Origin: DATFNV01 sp963827935
Lineage (GTDB): Bacteria; Planctomycetota; Planctomycetia; Gemmatales; Gemmataceae
Direction: 5' to 3'
Assembly: GCA_963827935.1 (NCBI GenBank)
Contig: CAWHCN010000019.1
Span: 186,001-250,000 of the forward strand
DNA length: 64,000 nt
Shown here: positions 45,820-55,705 of the stretch, in pieces
How positions within the stretch are numbered: position 1 is the stretch's first letter
Layout of the letters: every line of letters starts with the position of its first letter
Notes under the pieces: generated by a model
Databases searched by the model: none
Seen by the model: the letters and a program-made list of their open reading frames with translations, nothing else
What the model was told of the DNA's origin: nothing
Program-made: the position numbers and the translations under genes

Positions 45820-47467
45820 TCAACCGGCCCTGCTGCTCCGCTGGTTTCCGCGGCAAACCAGGGCTCCCGGAGGGGTGGCCGAGTGGCCGATGGCATCGGT
45901 CTTGAAAACCGACAACGCTGAAAGGCGTTCAAGGGTTCGAATCCCTTCCCCTCCGCTTTCTCCCTTCCTGTCAATCGCTCTCGCCGGCTCGCAGACGCCC
46001 TCAAATCCCTTGTCAGGCAATGACTTGCGGCCGGCCGTCGGCGACGGTGTCCTTGCCCCGTTGTCGCGTGCGGACCTATCAACGCCTATCAATGCGTCGC
46101 AAGGGGAATCGATGGTGTGTGTAAGCAGCGTGTAAGCGCCGGTGGCGTTTTCTCCCTCCCGAGGGGAGGATGCGCCGTCGGTGCCGGTAGCTCGCAGGGC
46201 CTGGCGGGCAGTCGTTGCCGGCGGACTCGGCAAACTGGAGACGGCCGCGGCCGTGTCGCGCAGAGTGACGTGAGCGTAGCGATCCATCGTGAGAGTGATG
46301 GTGCTATGGCGCACCAATTCCTTGGCGTCCTTCGGTTGGACCCCGGCCTTAACCAGTTCGGTGATGAAGGTGTGCCGCAGGCAGTGGAAGTCTGCGAACT
46401 TCCCACCCACTTCGTACGGCACGCCGGCAGCGGCTAGGTCACGCTTGAGCATCTCCCCGCCCCGGCAGTGTTCCGCCCACTTGCCAGGCCAGAGGCGCTC
46501 ATCGGTTGGCCGGCCGGCCAACCAGGGGCGGAGGGTATTGGCGAGGTCGGGGTGAAGGGGAATCACGTCCAGCCGACGGTGCTTGCTGTAGGCCGCCTCG
46601 ACGGTGACCGTGGCGGGGTCGGTGTCCAGGGCGAACGACTCCGGCGCGAGGGATGCCAATTCGGACGCGCGGAGCCCGGTATAGGCGGCCACCAGGTAGA
46701 GCATGCTCCGATCAGGGCCAGACAGGCCGCAGTAGGGCTCCGCGAGGCGAGTCGCATCCAGTACGGCAGCAAACTCTTCGGCGGCCAGTGCGCGGCGGGC
46801 ATGGCGCACGTCCACTTCCACGTTGAGCTTGCCCAGCAGCCCGAACGGGTTGGCCGACAGGCGCTGAACGCGCCACGCACCAGTTGCCGAACGACTTCAG
46901 GGCGGCGACGTAATGGTTGCTGGTCTGTACCCCAAAGCCTCCCTCCTTCCGGCGCAGTTGCCGCCGCTCGGCCAGCCAGTGCTCGGCCGCCTCGGCGTCG
47001 AGGTCGCCCAGCAGGGCGAAGCCGCAGCCGTCAAAGACCGCCTCGCACCGGCTCTTGCACTGGTCAGCCTGCTTGGCCGAATGGCCCTTGTCGAGCTTGT
47101 CCTGATGGAAGCCCGCCAGGTGTTCGACCAGCGGCCGCTTGCGGTGTTGCTCGAAGGGGTCGCGCATGCCGGCCTTGCCCATCTCGGCCTTCTTCACCAA
47201 CTCGGCCAGCATCTGCTCGGCAGCGGTCTTGTTCGTGCAGAGGGACACGGGCTCCCCGTCCACCCGGCCATACCAGTTCGGCGAGGCAACCCGGCAGAGC
47301 TTGCCGGCGTTCTTGCCCTTGGCGGTAACGGGCGCGGTTACGCTCTTACCATCGGCGCCCTTGAAGCGGACAGCGGGGACGGACTCACCCTTCTTGTTGT
47401 GGATGGTGACGCGCTGGGCGTCCGGTGGAATCGGGCGTGTGTACTGCTGGCGGAAGACGCGGGCCAT
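45820..47467 (-). CDS. Tyrosine integrase of the tRNA-Ser element (one frameshift)
   Basis: Starts at ATG 47467 (MARVFRQQYTRPIPPDAQRV). An N-terminal SAM-like domain (EHLAGFHQDKLDKGHSAKQA) leads to a catalytic domain with TGLRASELASL (Arg), FHCLRHTFITELVKAG (His-x-x-Arg type box), and HSTITLTMDRYAHVTL (Tyr). One indel near 46870 separates the arm-binding/core region from the catalytic region. The frame remains open through the tRNA-Ser gene on the other strand to 45820, giving a tail (GEGIRTLERLSALSVFKTDA) that is antisense to the tRNA. The true protein may end there or be a chance extension. It integrates the element at the tRNA 3' end. Confidence 0.75.
45869..45955 (+). tRNA. tRNA-Ser (anticodon TGA)
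   Basis: 87 bases. The acceptor stem GGAGGGG pairs with CCCCTCC, followed by discriminator G. The D arm begins GGCCGAGTGGCC, the anticodon loop CTTGAAA gives TGA, the variable arm is long as in class II tRNAs (AACGCTGAAAGGCGTT), and the T arm is GGGTTCGAATCCC. CCA is not encoded. Its 3' end abuts the integrase gene, marking it as the attachment site of the element to the right. Confidence 0.95.
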
Positions 47468-47615
47468 GAGGCGGGTTCCTTTCTGAGAACTGCCGTGACC
47501 GACTCCCTGATTCCTAGGACGGCTCCGGGCCGCACAACCAGGGGATCAGCGGGACTGATGGTATACCGGGCGAGGAGGAAAGCAAGGCCCGCAGGCCGGG
47601 GGACGAGGCACGGCG

Positions 47616-48125
47616 TCAAACACCGCCGGCGCAGGCGCACTTGCTCCCCTCCTGTTTCTGCCCTCGACCACACCGCACAGGTTGCAAACCTGAACGAACA
47701 GGCTCAAAGTCGACCGGCTGCCCGGGCAACGCGGCTGACAGCAGCACCAGCAATGGCGCTTCGCCGAGAGCACCGATCGAGTTGGGGTCAGGGCGTCGTT
47801 TCTTCCGCCGCGCGTCTGTCGCAGCATCGACCGCGAGGATCAGCACCTTCAACTTCTTACCGGATGGCCGTTCTACCTCGACCAGGCGGGCGGCCTCCAA
47901 TGCCACCAGGCCCCTCCGGGCGGTGGAGAGGGGGATCCCTTCCTTCTCCAGACGAGAGAGACTGAACCCGAAGGGTCCCCTGCGGCGCCCCTGGACTCGC
48001 CAGAGGGCCAGGCCGACCAAGAGAGCCTTCCCTGACAAGAGACCCGCGGCCAGGGCCCACGGCCAGGGGACCCGGACGTGCCACTCTCCCGGACATCTGG
48101 CCGGGAGGACGCGGCCCCTCTGCAC
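47616..48125 (-). CDS. Winged helix-turn-helix protein of the element
   Basis: 169 residues from GTG 48125. The recognisable segment VRVPWPWALAAGLLSGKALL, VGLALWRVQG and the helix-turn-helix LSRLEKEGIPLSTARRGLVA followed by LEAARLVEVERPSGKKLKVL match a small wHTH family that I associate with planctomycete mobile elements. Likely a DNA-binding regulator of the element; no catalytic motif. Start is uncertain; the family part begins near residue 15. The C-terminal 40 residues are Pro/Gly-rich. Confidence 0.55.
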   Translation of the reverse strand: MQRGRVLPARCPGEWHVRVPWPWALAAGLLSGKALLVGLALWRVQGRRRGPFGFSLSRLEKEGIPLSTARRGLVALEAARLVEVERPSGKKLKVLILAVDAATDARRKKRRPDPNSIGALGEAPLLVLLSAALPGQPVDFEPVRSGLQPVRCGRGQKQEGSKCACAGGV

Positions 48126-48324
48126 GCGGGGGCGAGGCTAAGCCTCGGGGTACGCGGCCAGGATAGCGGCCGGATCGTTCGGGTGGGTGTGCGGCGGCAC
48201 AGTCTTGCGATCCATAGATCAATACCGAAGGATTGAATATAGGTATAAGACCATAGGGACCGGGTATACCACCTACGGCGGGGGTGCCCCTACCACGCAC
48301 GACGGGGGTAAGGCTCGTCGCCCC

Positions 48325-50078
48325 CTACCACGTACGGGAGGGGTCCCGGGCAAGGACTCCGGGGCCCAGGCCTCCCAGTAGTTCCTGGACCAGATCCCAC
48401 ATCTCCTGACCTCGCTTGTCCATGTAGCGACCGCCGTGGTACACGATCGCGGCGTCCGGGTCGATCCGCAGCTCGAATCCTCCCAGTACAACGCGGGCAG
48501 CCTCGGCCATCGCCTCGCGGGTCAGGGTCCTGGCTAGCTCGATCTCGTCTTCGGGCGCCTCGATCAGCAATGCGTCATGGACCGGGGCGGCTACACGGAC
48601 CCCTCGCTCCGTGGCCAGGCAGCACGCGAGGCGGAGCATCTCGCTACCGTTCGCCTGGCACGGGAAGTTGCGGAAAGTCCTCCCGTTTGCCTCCTTGCCG
48701 GGCCGGATTTCCCATCCGAACACGGTGGACAGCCGGTTCCCCAGCATGGCCATGTCCTGGGCGTCCTCGGACCATTTCCAGTACTCCTTGAAGACCAACT
48801 GATGCAGCCGAATTAGCTCCTGCGCCTTCGTGGTGGGGATCTGCAGGCGCTGGGCCAGGGCACGCTCGCCCATGCAGTACTGCACGGCCAGGATGCAGGT
48901 CTTGAACAGCTCGCGCACTGACCCGTGCGTGTGTTTGGTAGCCCCCCAAGGCGCCGCCCCGGCTATGATCGCGAATGCCATGTAGGGGTCGCCCGACCTG
49001 TACGCGGCCATCATCTGCTCGTCACCGGCGAGGGCCGCCGCAATCCCGAACTCCTGCTGGGCGAAGTCCAGGTAGCACAAGGCTGTGCCGGGTCCGGGCC
49101 GGATCAGGCCGCGGAGCCAGACCGCCGGGCCGAAAATGAAGGCGGACGTGGAGGGTTGATTTCGGCCCGTCTTGGCGGCCCAGGGCCGCAGCGACACACG
49201 GTTCCGGCCGTCAGGCCCGACCTTCAACTTCCAGTCCTTCAGCCTGATTCAGCGTGGCGCAGGGTGGACAGAGGTTGAAGGTCGGGGTTCACCTGCGCCA
49301 GTTCGGAGAATACATCCTGGTTCAGCTCGGGCCGCCCGGACCTGAGCCGCGGCCAGACAAGTCCGGTCCGACCCAGGTAACGCTCGAAGGCGGCTTCGCT
49401 GAACTCGCCATTCTTGTACACCTGGGTGGACCGATCAGCGCGGTCGATCAACCGTCGCCGGATGGAAGACCAGCCCGCCCGCAGTCGAATGTACTCCTCC
49501 ACGTCCAGGGGAATCCCGTTCGACTCGATGCGCGCGATGGCCCGGGTGTAGCGACCGCGTATCAGGGAGTGCGGCCAGGAGAGCGTCGGCCCCATGGTCC
49601 GAAACAGCCCGGCGGTGAACTGCACGTCCGACTCGCAATAACTCATGATCTCACGGACCTCCACCGAGGTGAACGGCCCACCCTCCGCGCAGCGTCGTTG
49701 CACATCGAGCTTCGCCAGCTCGTCGAAGCACGGCAGGCCATACCGCCGGAGCGCACCTGCCAGGTCCCACGCGGGTACATTCAGGCCATTCGTCGCACAT
49801 CGGTACTCGGCGAACAGGTCCAAGGCCATTAGCGGGAGCGGCCAGCCCAGGCGAAGGAAGACCGACCATTCGGCCGGGAGTGAGTAGCCGATGAACAGGC
49901 TCTCCGGCCCCAGGTCGAAGGGCGGCTCCGGGGCCTCCTGGCCCCAGAGCCACAGATGCACCTCTCTGCCTGAGACCAGGTCCGCGGCGCTCAGGCAGAT
50001 CGGCTCGGGCAGTCCACCCGCCACGGGCATGAACTCCGTGTCCAGGACCCACGCGGAGCGAAATTGTGGGGGAATCAT
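48325..50078 (-). CDS. Family A DNA polymerase with 3'-5' exonuclease (one frameshift)
   Basis: About 585 residues from ATG 50078. Exonuclease: ExoI WVLDTEF, ExoIII SYCESDVQFTAGLF. Polymerase: motif A LCYLDFAQQEFGIAAALAGD (Asp and Glu ligands), motif B RELFKTCILAVQYCMG (Arg, Lys, Tyr), motif C VHDALLIEAP. In cellular Pol I motif C is usually VHDE, so this copy is divergent and phage-like. The frame break near 49237 rejoins LRHAESG to LKDWKLKVGPDGRN. There is no 5' nuclease domain. It overlaps the upstream gene by four bases. It probably replicates the element. Confidence 0.75.
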
Positions 50079-50848
50079 TTCTTGCCCCAGAGCTCTCGCA
50101 CGAAGGCGTCATCCAGGGACCGGACAACTCGCTCCCCGAAGCCGAGGGCCAGCAAGTCCCGGAGGCTCTCCGACGGCCAAACGGGGGCCGGCCAGTCAGC
50201 CTCGGAAGTCCGGACATCGTGGGATCTTGTGGCCGGGTTCCAGGTGAGGCGGACCCACTCGGTACGAGCCCGGTGGGCGGCCTCCAGCGGGCCTCTCATC
50301 CAGGGTTCGACGACCGGGTTCTCCTCGCTCGGGATCCGCACCCCCCAGAGGAAGAGGCTTCTCTGGCGGTTCTGCGCCAGGTACAGGCAGGTGGACACCA
50401 GGGTCGTCTCTCGCCGTTCCTTGAACGCGGGAACCAGCGGCGGGGGGACCAGGTAGGGATCTCCCTGGCTCGGGACGAGCAAGCTCGCTTTTGTGCTGTA
50501 TCCCTCCAGGTCAGGGTGAATCCGCACCCACCAATCCTTCACCAGTCGCAGCTTCACCGGGCAGTCGGTGACGACCGTCTTCGTCCGCAGGTCTGAGAAG
50601 GACTGTGTGATCCGGTAGAGGGCCGGGTCGAAGGGGTCATAGTCCGGTGGGATCTCCGCGGTTGGCGGGACGGGTGGACGGGGCGGCGTCGTGGACTCGA
50701 TCACGACGGGGTCGAAGTCGGTGTTGACCGGGCCCTCGGGCTCGCGGGCGTCGCCGTGGGCTTCCGGATGCGCGGGGGTCCGCCGAACAGTTGGCCGTTG
50801 CTGGGCGGATCGGATTTTGGTGCAGCAATCCTTCTCGTCATCGATCAA
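50075..50848 (-). CDS. Element protein of unknown function, coupled to DNA polymerase
   Basis: 257 residues. The N-terminal 60 are Pro/Thr-rich and probably disordered. The folded part begins around YDPFDPALYRITQSFSDLRT and contains DWWVRIHPDLEGYSTKASLL, LYLAQNRQRSLFLWGVRIPS and EWVRLTWNPATRSHDV, a strand-rich domain. I do not recognise the family. The stop overlaps the DNA polymerase start (ATGA). The start (TTG 50848) is uncertain; a GGAGAG site also precedes an ATG in another frame. The context suggests a replication accessory protein. Confidence 0.5.
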   Translation of the reverse strand: MIDDEKDCCTKIRSAQQRPTVRRTPAHPEAHGDAREPEGPVNTDFDPVVIESTTPPRPPVPPTAEIPPDYDPFDPALYRITQSFSDLRTKTVVTDCPVKLRLVKDWWVRIHPDLEGYSTKASLLVPSQGDPYLVPPPLVPAFKERRETTLVSTCLYLAQNRQRSLFLWGVRIPSEENPVVEPWMRGPLEAAHRARTEWVRLTWNPATRSHDVRTSEADWPAPVWPSESLRDLLALGFGERVVRSLDDAFVRELWGKK

Positions 50849-51005
50849 CTCTCCATGAAAAGGGACAAAGAGACTCTCAGTTAAGGGGCGGCCCGGCTGG
50901 GCCGGCCCTTTGCGTTTTCAGCGCCTGCCAGGTGCGCAAATCGGGGCAGCGAGCGGCGCACCGGCGATCTACAGCGGCCGGCCCCTGCAGCCGGCAGTTC
51001 GCGCG

Positions 51006-51230
51006 CTACAGTGACGCCAGAGCAGAGACGGTGAGGAGGTTGACCGCTTCGTTCGTGAATAGGTTGCGGTCGTCGTCACCGTGAATCCTGTCGTAGAGGG
51101 CCGCACGCGCCGCCTCGCTGTCCCCGGGGTGGTATCGTGCCGCCTCGGCGGCCAGTTGCAGAAGGCGGTCCGTTTTGTCCGGGCCGACACAGGTACGCAG
51201 GTGTTCGCGGATTTCAGTACGCTCAATCAT
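51006..51230 (-). CDS. Small hypothetical protein of the element
   Basis: 74 residues from ATG 51230 with GGAG nine bases upstream: IERTEIREHLRTCVGPDKTD, RLLQLAAEAARYHPGDSEAA and a helical end. No known family. It lies between the polymerase accessory gene and the excisionase-like gene on the same strand. Confidence 0.5.
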   Translation of the reverse strand: MIERTEIREHLRTCVGPDKTDRLLQLAAEAARYHPGDSEAARAALYDRIHGDDDRNLFTNEAVNLLTVSALASL

Positions 51231-51327
51231 GGCAAGTCTCCGTTCAAGAAACAGAGGATGGAACAGGCGCCACGAGCCGCCCGTCGGGCTGGCTCACGGC
51301 GTCTACACAGGTCAAATCGGCGGCACC

Positions 51328-51663
51328 TCATCGGGCGCGGCCGCTGGCGTTCTTGCGAGCCTCGAACTCCCGACGAGGCACGCAACCACCGGAAATCCAC
51401 TCTCGTAGGTCCTCAATCCTCCAGCGGACACAGCCACGCGATAGGCGCAGCGGTGCCGGGCAGCGGCCGGCACTTGCCATGCGATACCAGGTCGCCGGGC
51501 TCACTCCGCAGAGGGCGGCGGCCTGATCGGCGGTCAACAGCAGGGGTTCGACTGCTGAGGCCAGGAATGCCAGCCGGCCGGCCGCGGGGTGTTCTCGCAA
51601 GGCCTCAACGGTTGGGACGGTGGCGTGGGTGGTCGTGTGCAGGGGGAGGCTGTCAGCCGACAT
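51328..51663 (-). CDS. AlpA/excisionase-like helix-turn-helix protein
   Basis: 111 residues; ATG 51663 follows GGAGGTGA. The DNA-binding part is LLLTADQAAALCGVSPATWY, RMASAGRCPAPLRLSRGCVR and WRIEDLREWI, the AlpA/Xis winged HTH pattern. Such proteins direct excision or control the element's integrase. It overlaps the upstream 65-residue gene by 11 bases. The Cys residues are not in a metal-binding arrangement. Confidence 0.7.
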   Translation of the reverse strand: MSADSLPLHTTTHATVPTVEALREHPAAGRLAFLASAVEPLLLTADQAAALCGVSPATWYRMASAGRCPAPLRLSRGCVRWRIEDLREWISGGCVPRREFEARKNASGRAR

Positions 51664-51850
51664 TGCTCACCTCCTGCCGAACGGCTCGGCGTCGGCGCAT
51701 CAACTGCCGGCCGCACTCCCGTTCTTCCAGCAGTCGGAGCAGAGCGCGCAACAGATCCGCCTCCACAGCTATGTCGGAAAGCCGAGCGCGAATGACTGGC
51801 GGGTCGGGGATCGCGTCGAGGATCGATTGGGAGTGTGCCAGGTTAGACAT
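51653..51850 (-). CDS. Small hypothetical protein overlapping the excisionase gene
   Basis: 65 residues from ATG 51850 (GGAGG six bases upstream): SNLAHSQSILDAIPDPPVIR, then a Leu/Glu-rich helix (DLLRALLRLLEERECGRQLM) and a basic end. No family recognised. Tight overlap with the AlpA-like gene suggests a functional or translational link. Confidence 0.45.
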   Translation of the reverse strand: MSNLAHSQSILDAIPDPPVIRARLSDIAVEADLLRALLRLLEERECGRQLMRRRRAVRQEVSNVG

Positions 51851-51908
51851 TGCGGGCCTCCGTCACTGTCAGGCGACGGAGTCCAGCGTACTGCTGGCGC
51901 AAGACTGC

Positions 51909-52349
51909 TCAAGTCGCGCAACGTCGCGTGCCTGTCGCGCGCGACACGGTGCGGTAGCCGCCTTCGGTTACGCGCAGACGTCCCTCTTTGACCAGTTGGG
52001 ACAGTACGCGACGGATGTGCCCGGTATAAGCCAAGCCAACGTGATACGCGATTGTCTCGCCCTTGTAGGCTTTGCGGCGGCACAACGCGAGTATGCGCCT
52101 CTCGGTGCGGTTGAGGGAGCGCATGGACTCAGCGGAGCCGGAACTGGAGTCGGCGCCTTTGGCCGTTCGCTCCGTATTGCGGGCCGCCCTGCTAAGGTTG
52201 TCAATCGTGTCCGCTCTCGTCTCGGATACCCCCTCCAACTCATTTAGGAACCTGAGCAATGCTTCAGCGACGTCAGCCGGCACGCCTCGCAACCGGATGA
52301 CGCTCGGATCCCCGCTCTCCAGGTCGTTCAGGAATTTGGAACCAACCAT
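51909..52349 (-). CDS. Hypothetical winged-helix protein of the element
   Basis: 146 residues from ATG 52349: VGSKFLNDLESGDPSVIRLR, an acidic helical half, a Ser-rich joint (AKGADSSSGSAESM), and a C-terminal wHTH (LNRTERRILALCRRKAYKGE, TGHIRRVLSQLVKEGRLRVT, then EGGYRTVSR). Probably a regulator of the element. It is the first gene of the leftward gene cluster; the AT-rich stretch at 52786-52856 lies upstream. Confidence 0.55.
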   Translation of the reverse strand: MVGSKFLNDLESGDPSVIRLRGVPADVAEALLRFLNELEGVSETRADTIDNLSRAARNTERTAKGADSSSGSAESMRSLNRTERRILALCRRKAYKGETIAYHVGLAYTGHIRRVLSQLVKEGRLRVTEGGYRTVSRATGTRRCAT

Positions 52350-53142
52350 CAGGTTTTCAGGTTCGATGGGGGCGTGGAGCTGCGCGAGAGAATTTGCTCA
52401 CGTAACGCCAGGCGAGTCGGTTCTAACATGACCTATTCTCCTCGTTGGAATCCCGGGTGCTTCCCGATTTCGCGTTGGACTCGCTGGGCCAGCGAGTGAA
52501 GCGGCACAACTGCGGTGGGCCGCTTGGCCTGGTAGTGGTGTTACCCGCCGTGCAGGTCCGCGCGGCATTTCTGTTTCACTCTCCTCACGGCCTACCGACC
52601 CGCTACGGCAGCTCGATCTCCGGTTCGCCCGCTGGACGGATCGCCGCCCGCTCAGAGGGTCTGGTGGACCAGTAGAGCCATGATTCATGAGCACCACAGT
52701 CTCACGCATGGCCATGGCGCTGAGCGGCTGCCGCCTCCCTGTGTTCACTTGATGCGCCCGGTGCTGGCCAGAAAAAAGCCACTGGCGGACAATATATTGT
52801 TCTTTCTACTATCTTGCTATGATCCCTATCGCTACTATCCACTATATTGGCGTCCACGGAATGCTATTGATGCGGACGAATGGCGGCAAGGGCCCGCCAG
52901 TTTTTTTTGCGGATGGGTTTCGGCGGATTCGACTGGCTGTCGCCCGTGGCAGCAAGCCGTTCATTTGACGGTTCCCATGCAAACTCGCTCCGTAGCCGAG
53001 AAGGCAGCCGCGACGGCGAACGGTGACCTGACAGCCGCCCCACGGGTTTCGGGGTTTAACGACGCCAGCCGGTTTGCTATCAGGGCATGTCGCCCCGTAG
53101 GCCGATTCGATCGCCTCGCCCTTTTGCGGGGAGCGGCCCAAG
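52350..53142. other. Non-coding region with AT-rich island and direct repeats
   Basis: No gene is supported. A stretch at about 52786-52856 is unusually AT-rich for this genome. It contains the palindrome AATATATT (52790-52797) and two copies of CTACTATC (52805-52812, 52831-52838). This could be a promoter, regulator site or origin for the element's leftward genes. Confidence 0.45.
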
Positions 53143-53435
53143 ATGCAAAACGTGTCCCGCCCCACCGTCAAGTACCCCCAGGCTCTTGCCAGGGAAGTGA
53201 ACGCCCGGGGCCTTGTCGTCTACGCCGACGACATTCAGCCGGACGAAGAAGTCCGTCTGGAGGCCAGCGGCCAGGGGTGGAACCACGACCCGTACCGGGG
53301 ATGGAGGGCCGCCCGAGATGCCAGGTGGGGCAGGCCGACCCCGCAGAGAACGACAGGAACCGCCACCTGTGCCGCCGCCGATCGGGCTAGGAGGTATCAG
53401 CATCGGCGGAGGCGAAGTCGCTGCTCTGACGTGAC
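53143..53435 (+). CDS. Possible small protein with frameshift
   Basis: ATG 53143 follows GGGGAG at a good distance and opens MQNVSRPTVKYPQALAREVN, ARGLVVYADDIQPDEEVRLE. A second frame then gives PPEMPGGAGRPRRERQEPPP and IGLGGISIGGGEVAALT with a stop near 53433. The two could be one protein of about 97 residues with an indel near 53275. No family is known. The Pro/Gly-rich end makes the reading weak. Confidence 0.3.
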
Positions 53436-53799
53436 CCGGTCCCGTGGCTCGCTTGCTGACACCCTGAGTCGGCGTGGCCCACGAATGCGTCAGCGTTCCC
53501 CAAGGCCACGGAGTTGGGCTTGCAGCCGTCGCGGCCTTTGTGGGGCTAGGAGGTGACGGGCTGCACGCCGCGACTCGATGAGTCGAATGGACATCGGTCC
53601 GCGTGAGGAGGTTGCCGAGTTCAATCCCTGTCGCCTCCTCACCTTCGTGACAATCCGTGAGCGGCTGCATCGCGTTCGCCGACGATGGAGACTGCATCGG
53701 TGTGTCGGGCCGGAGCAGGTTGCACAGATAGGCTTGCGCCGAGCGGTCGATCAGCCCGAAGCTCGCAACGACGAGCGACAAATTGACCTCGGCGTGTCG
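53436..53799. other. Region without a supported gene
   Basis: Open frames on both strands here are short and composition-driven. I see no repeat, RNA or motif. The right end carries GTCG (53796-53799), one half of the possible target-site duplication of the IS21-like element. Confidence 0.5.
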
Positions 53800-53910
53800 T
53801 GTCAGCGAGCGCCCAAAATAGGCCACTTCGAGGCGCCCTCAAATTAGGCCACCCTGAGGAGAAGGGTTCGGCTTGTATCCTTCCGCAGACCCAGCGGCGG
53901 GAGAACAAGC

Positions 53911-55557
53911 ATGGCGAACCTGCTCAGCATGGCCACAATCGACGCGATTCTGACGCTGCGTCAGCGTAACTGGTCTATCCGCCGCATTGCCAAGGAGTTG
54001 GGGCTGCACCGGGACACCGTGGCCCGGCACCTCCAGCTTCAGCAGCAGCCGGCACAATCGACACAACCCACCCGAACCGGACGCCGGCGCCGACGGGGTT
54101 GCCGCGGTGCAAAATAGGCCACCCCGAGAGGGCGCCGGTGGTGTCAAAACCGGCCACTCCGAAGAGGGCGCCGCCGATGTCAAAATAGGCCAGGCGCCCA
54201 TCGGCGTGCCGGCACCGCCGGCCAGGGCGAAACAGGCCAGCCTGTGTGAGCCGTATCGGGCCATCATCGAGACCAAGCTGGCCGCCGGTCTCGACCGCGC
54301 AGCGCATCTTCCAGGACCTCGTTCGCGAGCACGGTTTCACCGGCCAAGTACCACAGCGTCCGCCGCTTTGTGCAGCGCCTCGATGGCGGTCGGCCGTTAC
54401 CCTTTCGCCGCATGGAGTGTGCCCCCGGCGAAGAGGTGCAGGTCGATTTCGGCAGCGGCGCTCCGGTCGTGGGAGCGGACGGCAAGCGTCGGCGCACGCA
54501 TGTCTTTCGCATCGTCCTGAGCCACTCGCGCAAGGGCTACAGCGAGGCGGTCTAGCGGCAGACGACCGACGAGTTCCTGCGCTGCCTGGAAAACGCCTTC
54601 GAGCACTTCGGCGGCGTGCCCACGGTCCCTGGTGCTGGACAACCTCAAGGCCGGCGTCGAGCAGCCCGACTGGTACGATCCCGAGCTGAACCCGAAGCTG
54701 CGTTCGTTCGCCGAGCACTATGGTCTGGCGGTGCTGCCGACGAAGCCGCGCACGCCGCGGCACAAGGGCAAGATCGAGTCGGGCATCGGCTACGTGAAAG
54801 GCAACGCGCTCAAGGGCCGCGTGTTCGCCAGCCTGGAGGAGCAGAACCGTCATCTGCTCGACTGGGAGACAACGGTGGCGGACCTGCGCATCCACGGCAC
54901 GATCCGCCAGCAAGTCGGCACGTACTTCGCCGAGGTGGAACGGCCGGCGTTGCGGCCGTTGCCCAGCGACGCGTTTCCCCTTCTTCCACGAAGCGCCGCG
55001 GCTGGTGCATCGCGACGGCCACGTCGAGGTGGCGAAGGCCTACTACTCGGTGCCGCCGGAGTACCTGGCGCGGCGTGTGTGGGTCCGCTGGGACGGCCGC
55101 TGCGTGCGCATCTTCAACGAACGCTTCGAGCAGATCGCCATGCACGTCCAGCAGGAGCCGGGGCGCTTCAGCACGCAGCGGGTCCATATTGCCGCTGAGA
55201 AGATCAGCGGCGTCGAGCGTGGCGCGGTCTGGCTGCTGGGCCAGACGCGCGGTATCGGCGTCGCAGGCGGCCCGCTGGGCCGAGGCAGTGATCGAGGCAC
55301 GCGGCGTCGAAGGCGTGCGCGTGCTCCAGGGCTTGCTGGCCCTGGCCCACAAGCATCCACGCGAACAACTGGAACGGGCCTGTGGCATCGCGCTGTCCTA
55401 CGGCTCCTACCGTTTGCGGACGCATTCGCACGCTGCTCGAGCGCGAAGCGCCGCGTCAGGAGTCGTTCGCCTTCCTGGAGGAGCATCCGCTCATCCGCAG
55501 TCTGTCGGAGTATGGCCGACTTGGTCCATCGCGCCTTTCAACGGAGGCGAAGCGATG
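53911..55557 (+). pseudogene. IstA-like transposase, disrupted
   Basis: An N-terminal helix-turn-helix (LTLRQRNWSIRRIAKELGLH) is followed by CAPGEEVQVDFGSGAPVVGA and LDNLKAGVEQPDWYDPELNP, the DDE region, PRTPRHKGKIESGIGYVKGN with the Glu, and a C-terminal Tyr/Val-rich domain. At least six frame changes plus an in-frame TAG at 54553-54555 (where Trp is expected) show real decay. TAGGCCA-type repeats lie inside the linker after the HTH at 54108-54200. Confidence 0.7.
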
Positions 55558-55705
55558 AACCCTGTCGCGGCACGACATCCTGTCAAGAGTTCGCGGCCTC
55601 CATGCCGCGACCAAGGGGGACTCATTGCCGTCCCCCTTGGAACCCCCTGCTAGCCTCTCTCTGTTCGCGGGCCGCAGGCCCCACGGCAGCGAGACAATAC
55701 CCGAC

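Noticed and set aside
52398..52748. A 116-codon frame on the minus strand
   Set aside because: Arg/Pro/Ser-rich with no motif or ribosome-binding site; it overlaps the promoter-like region.
53080..53826. A 248-codon minus-strand frame
   Set aside because: It has no recognisable domain and conflicts with the better-started small frame at 53143; the composition looks like an antisense shadow.
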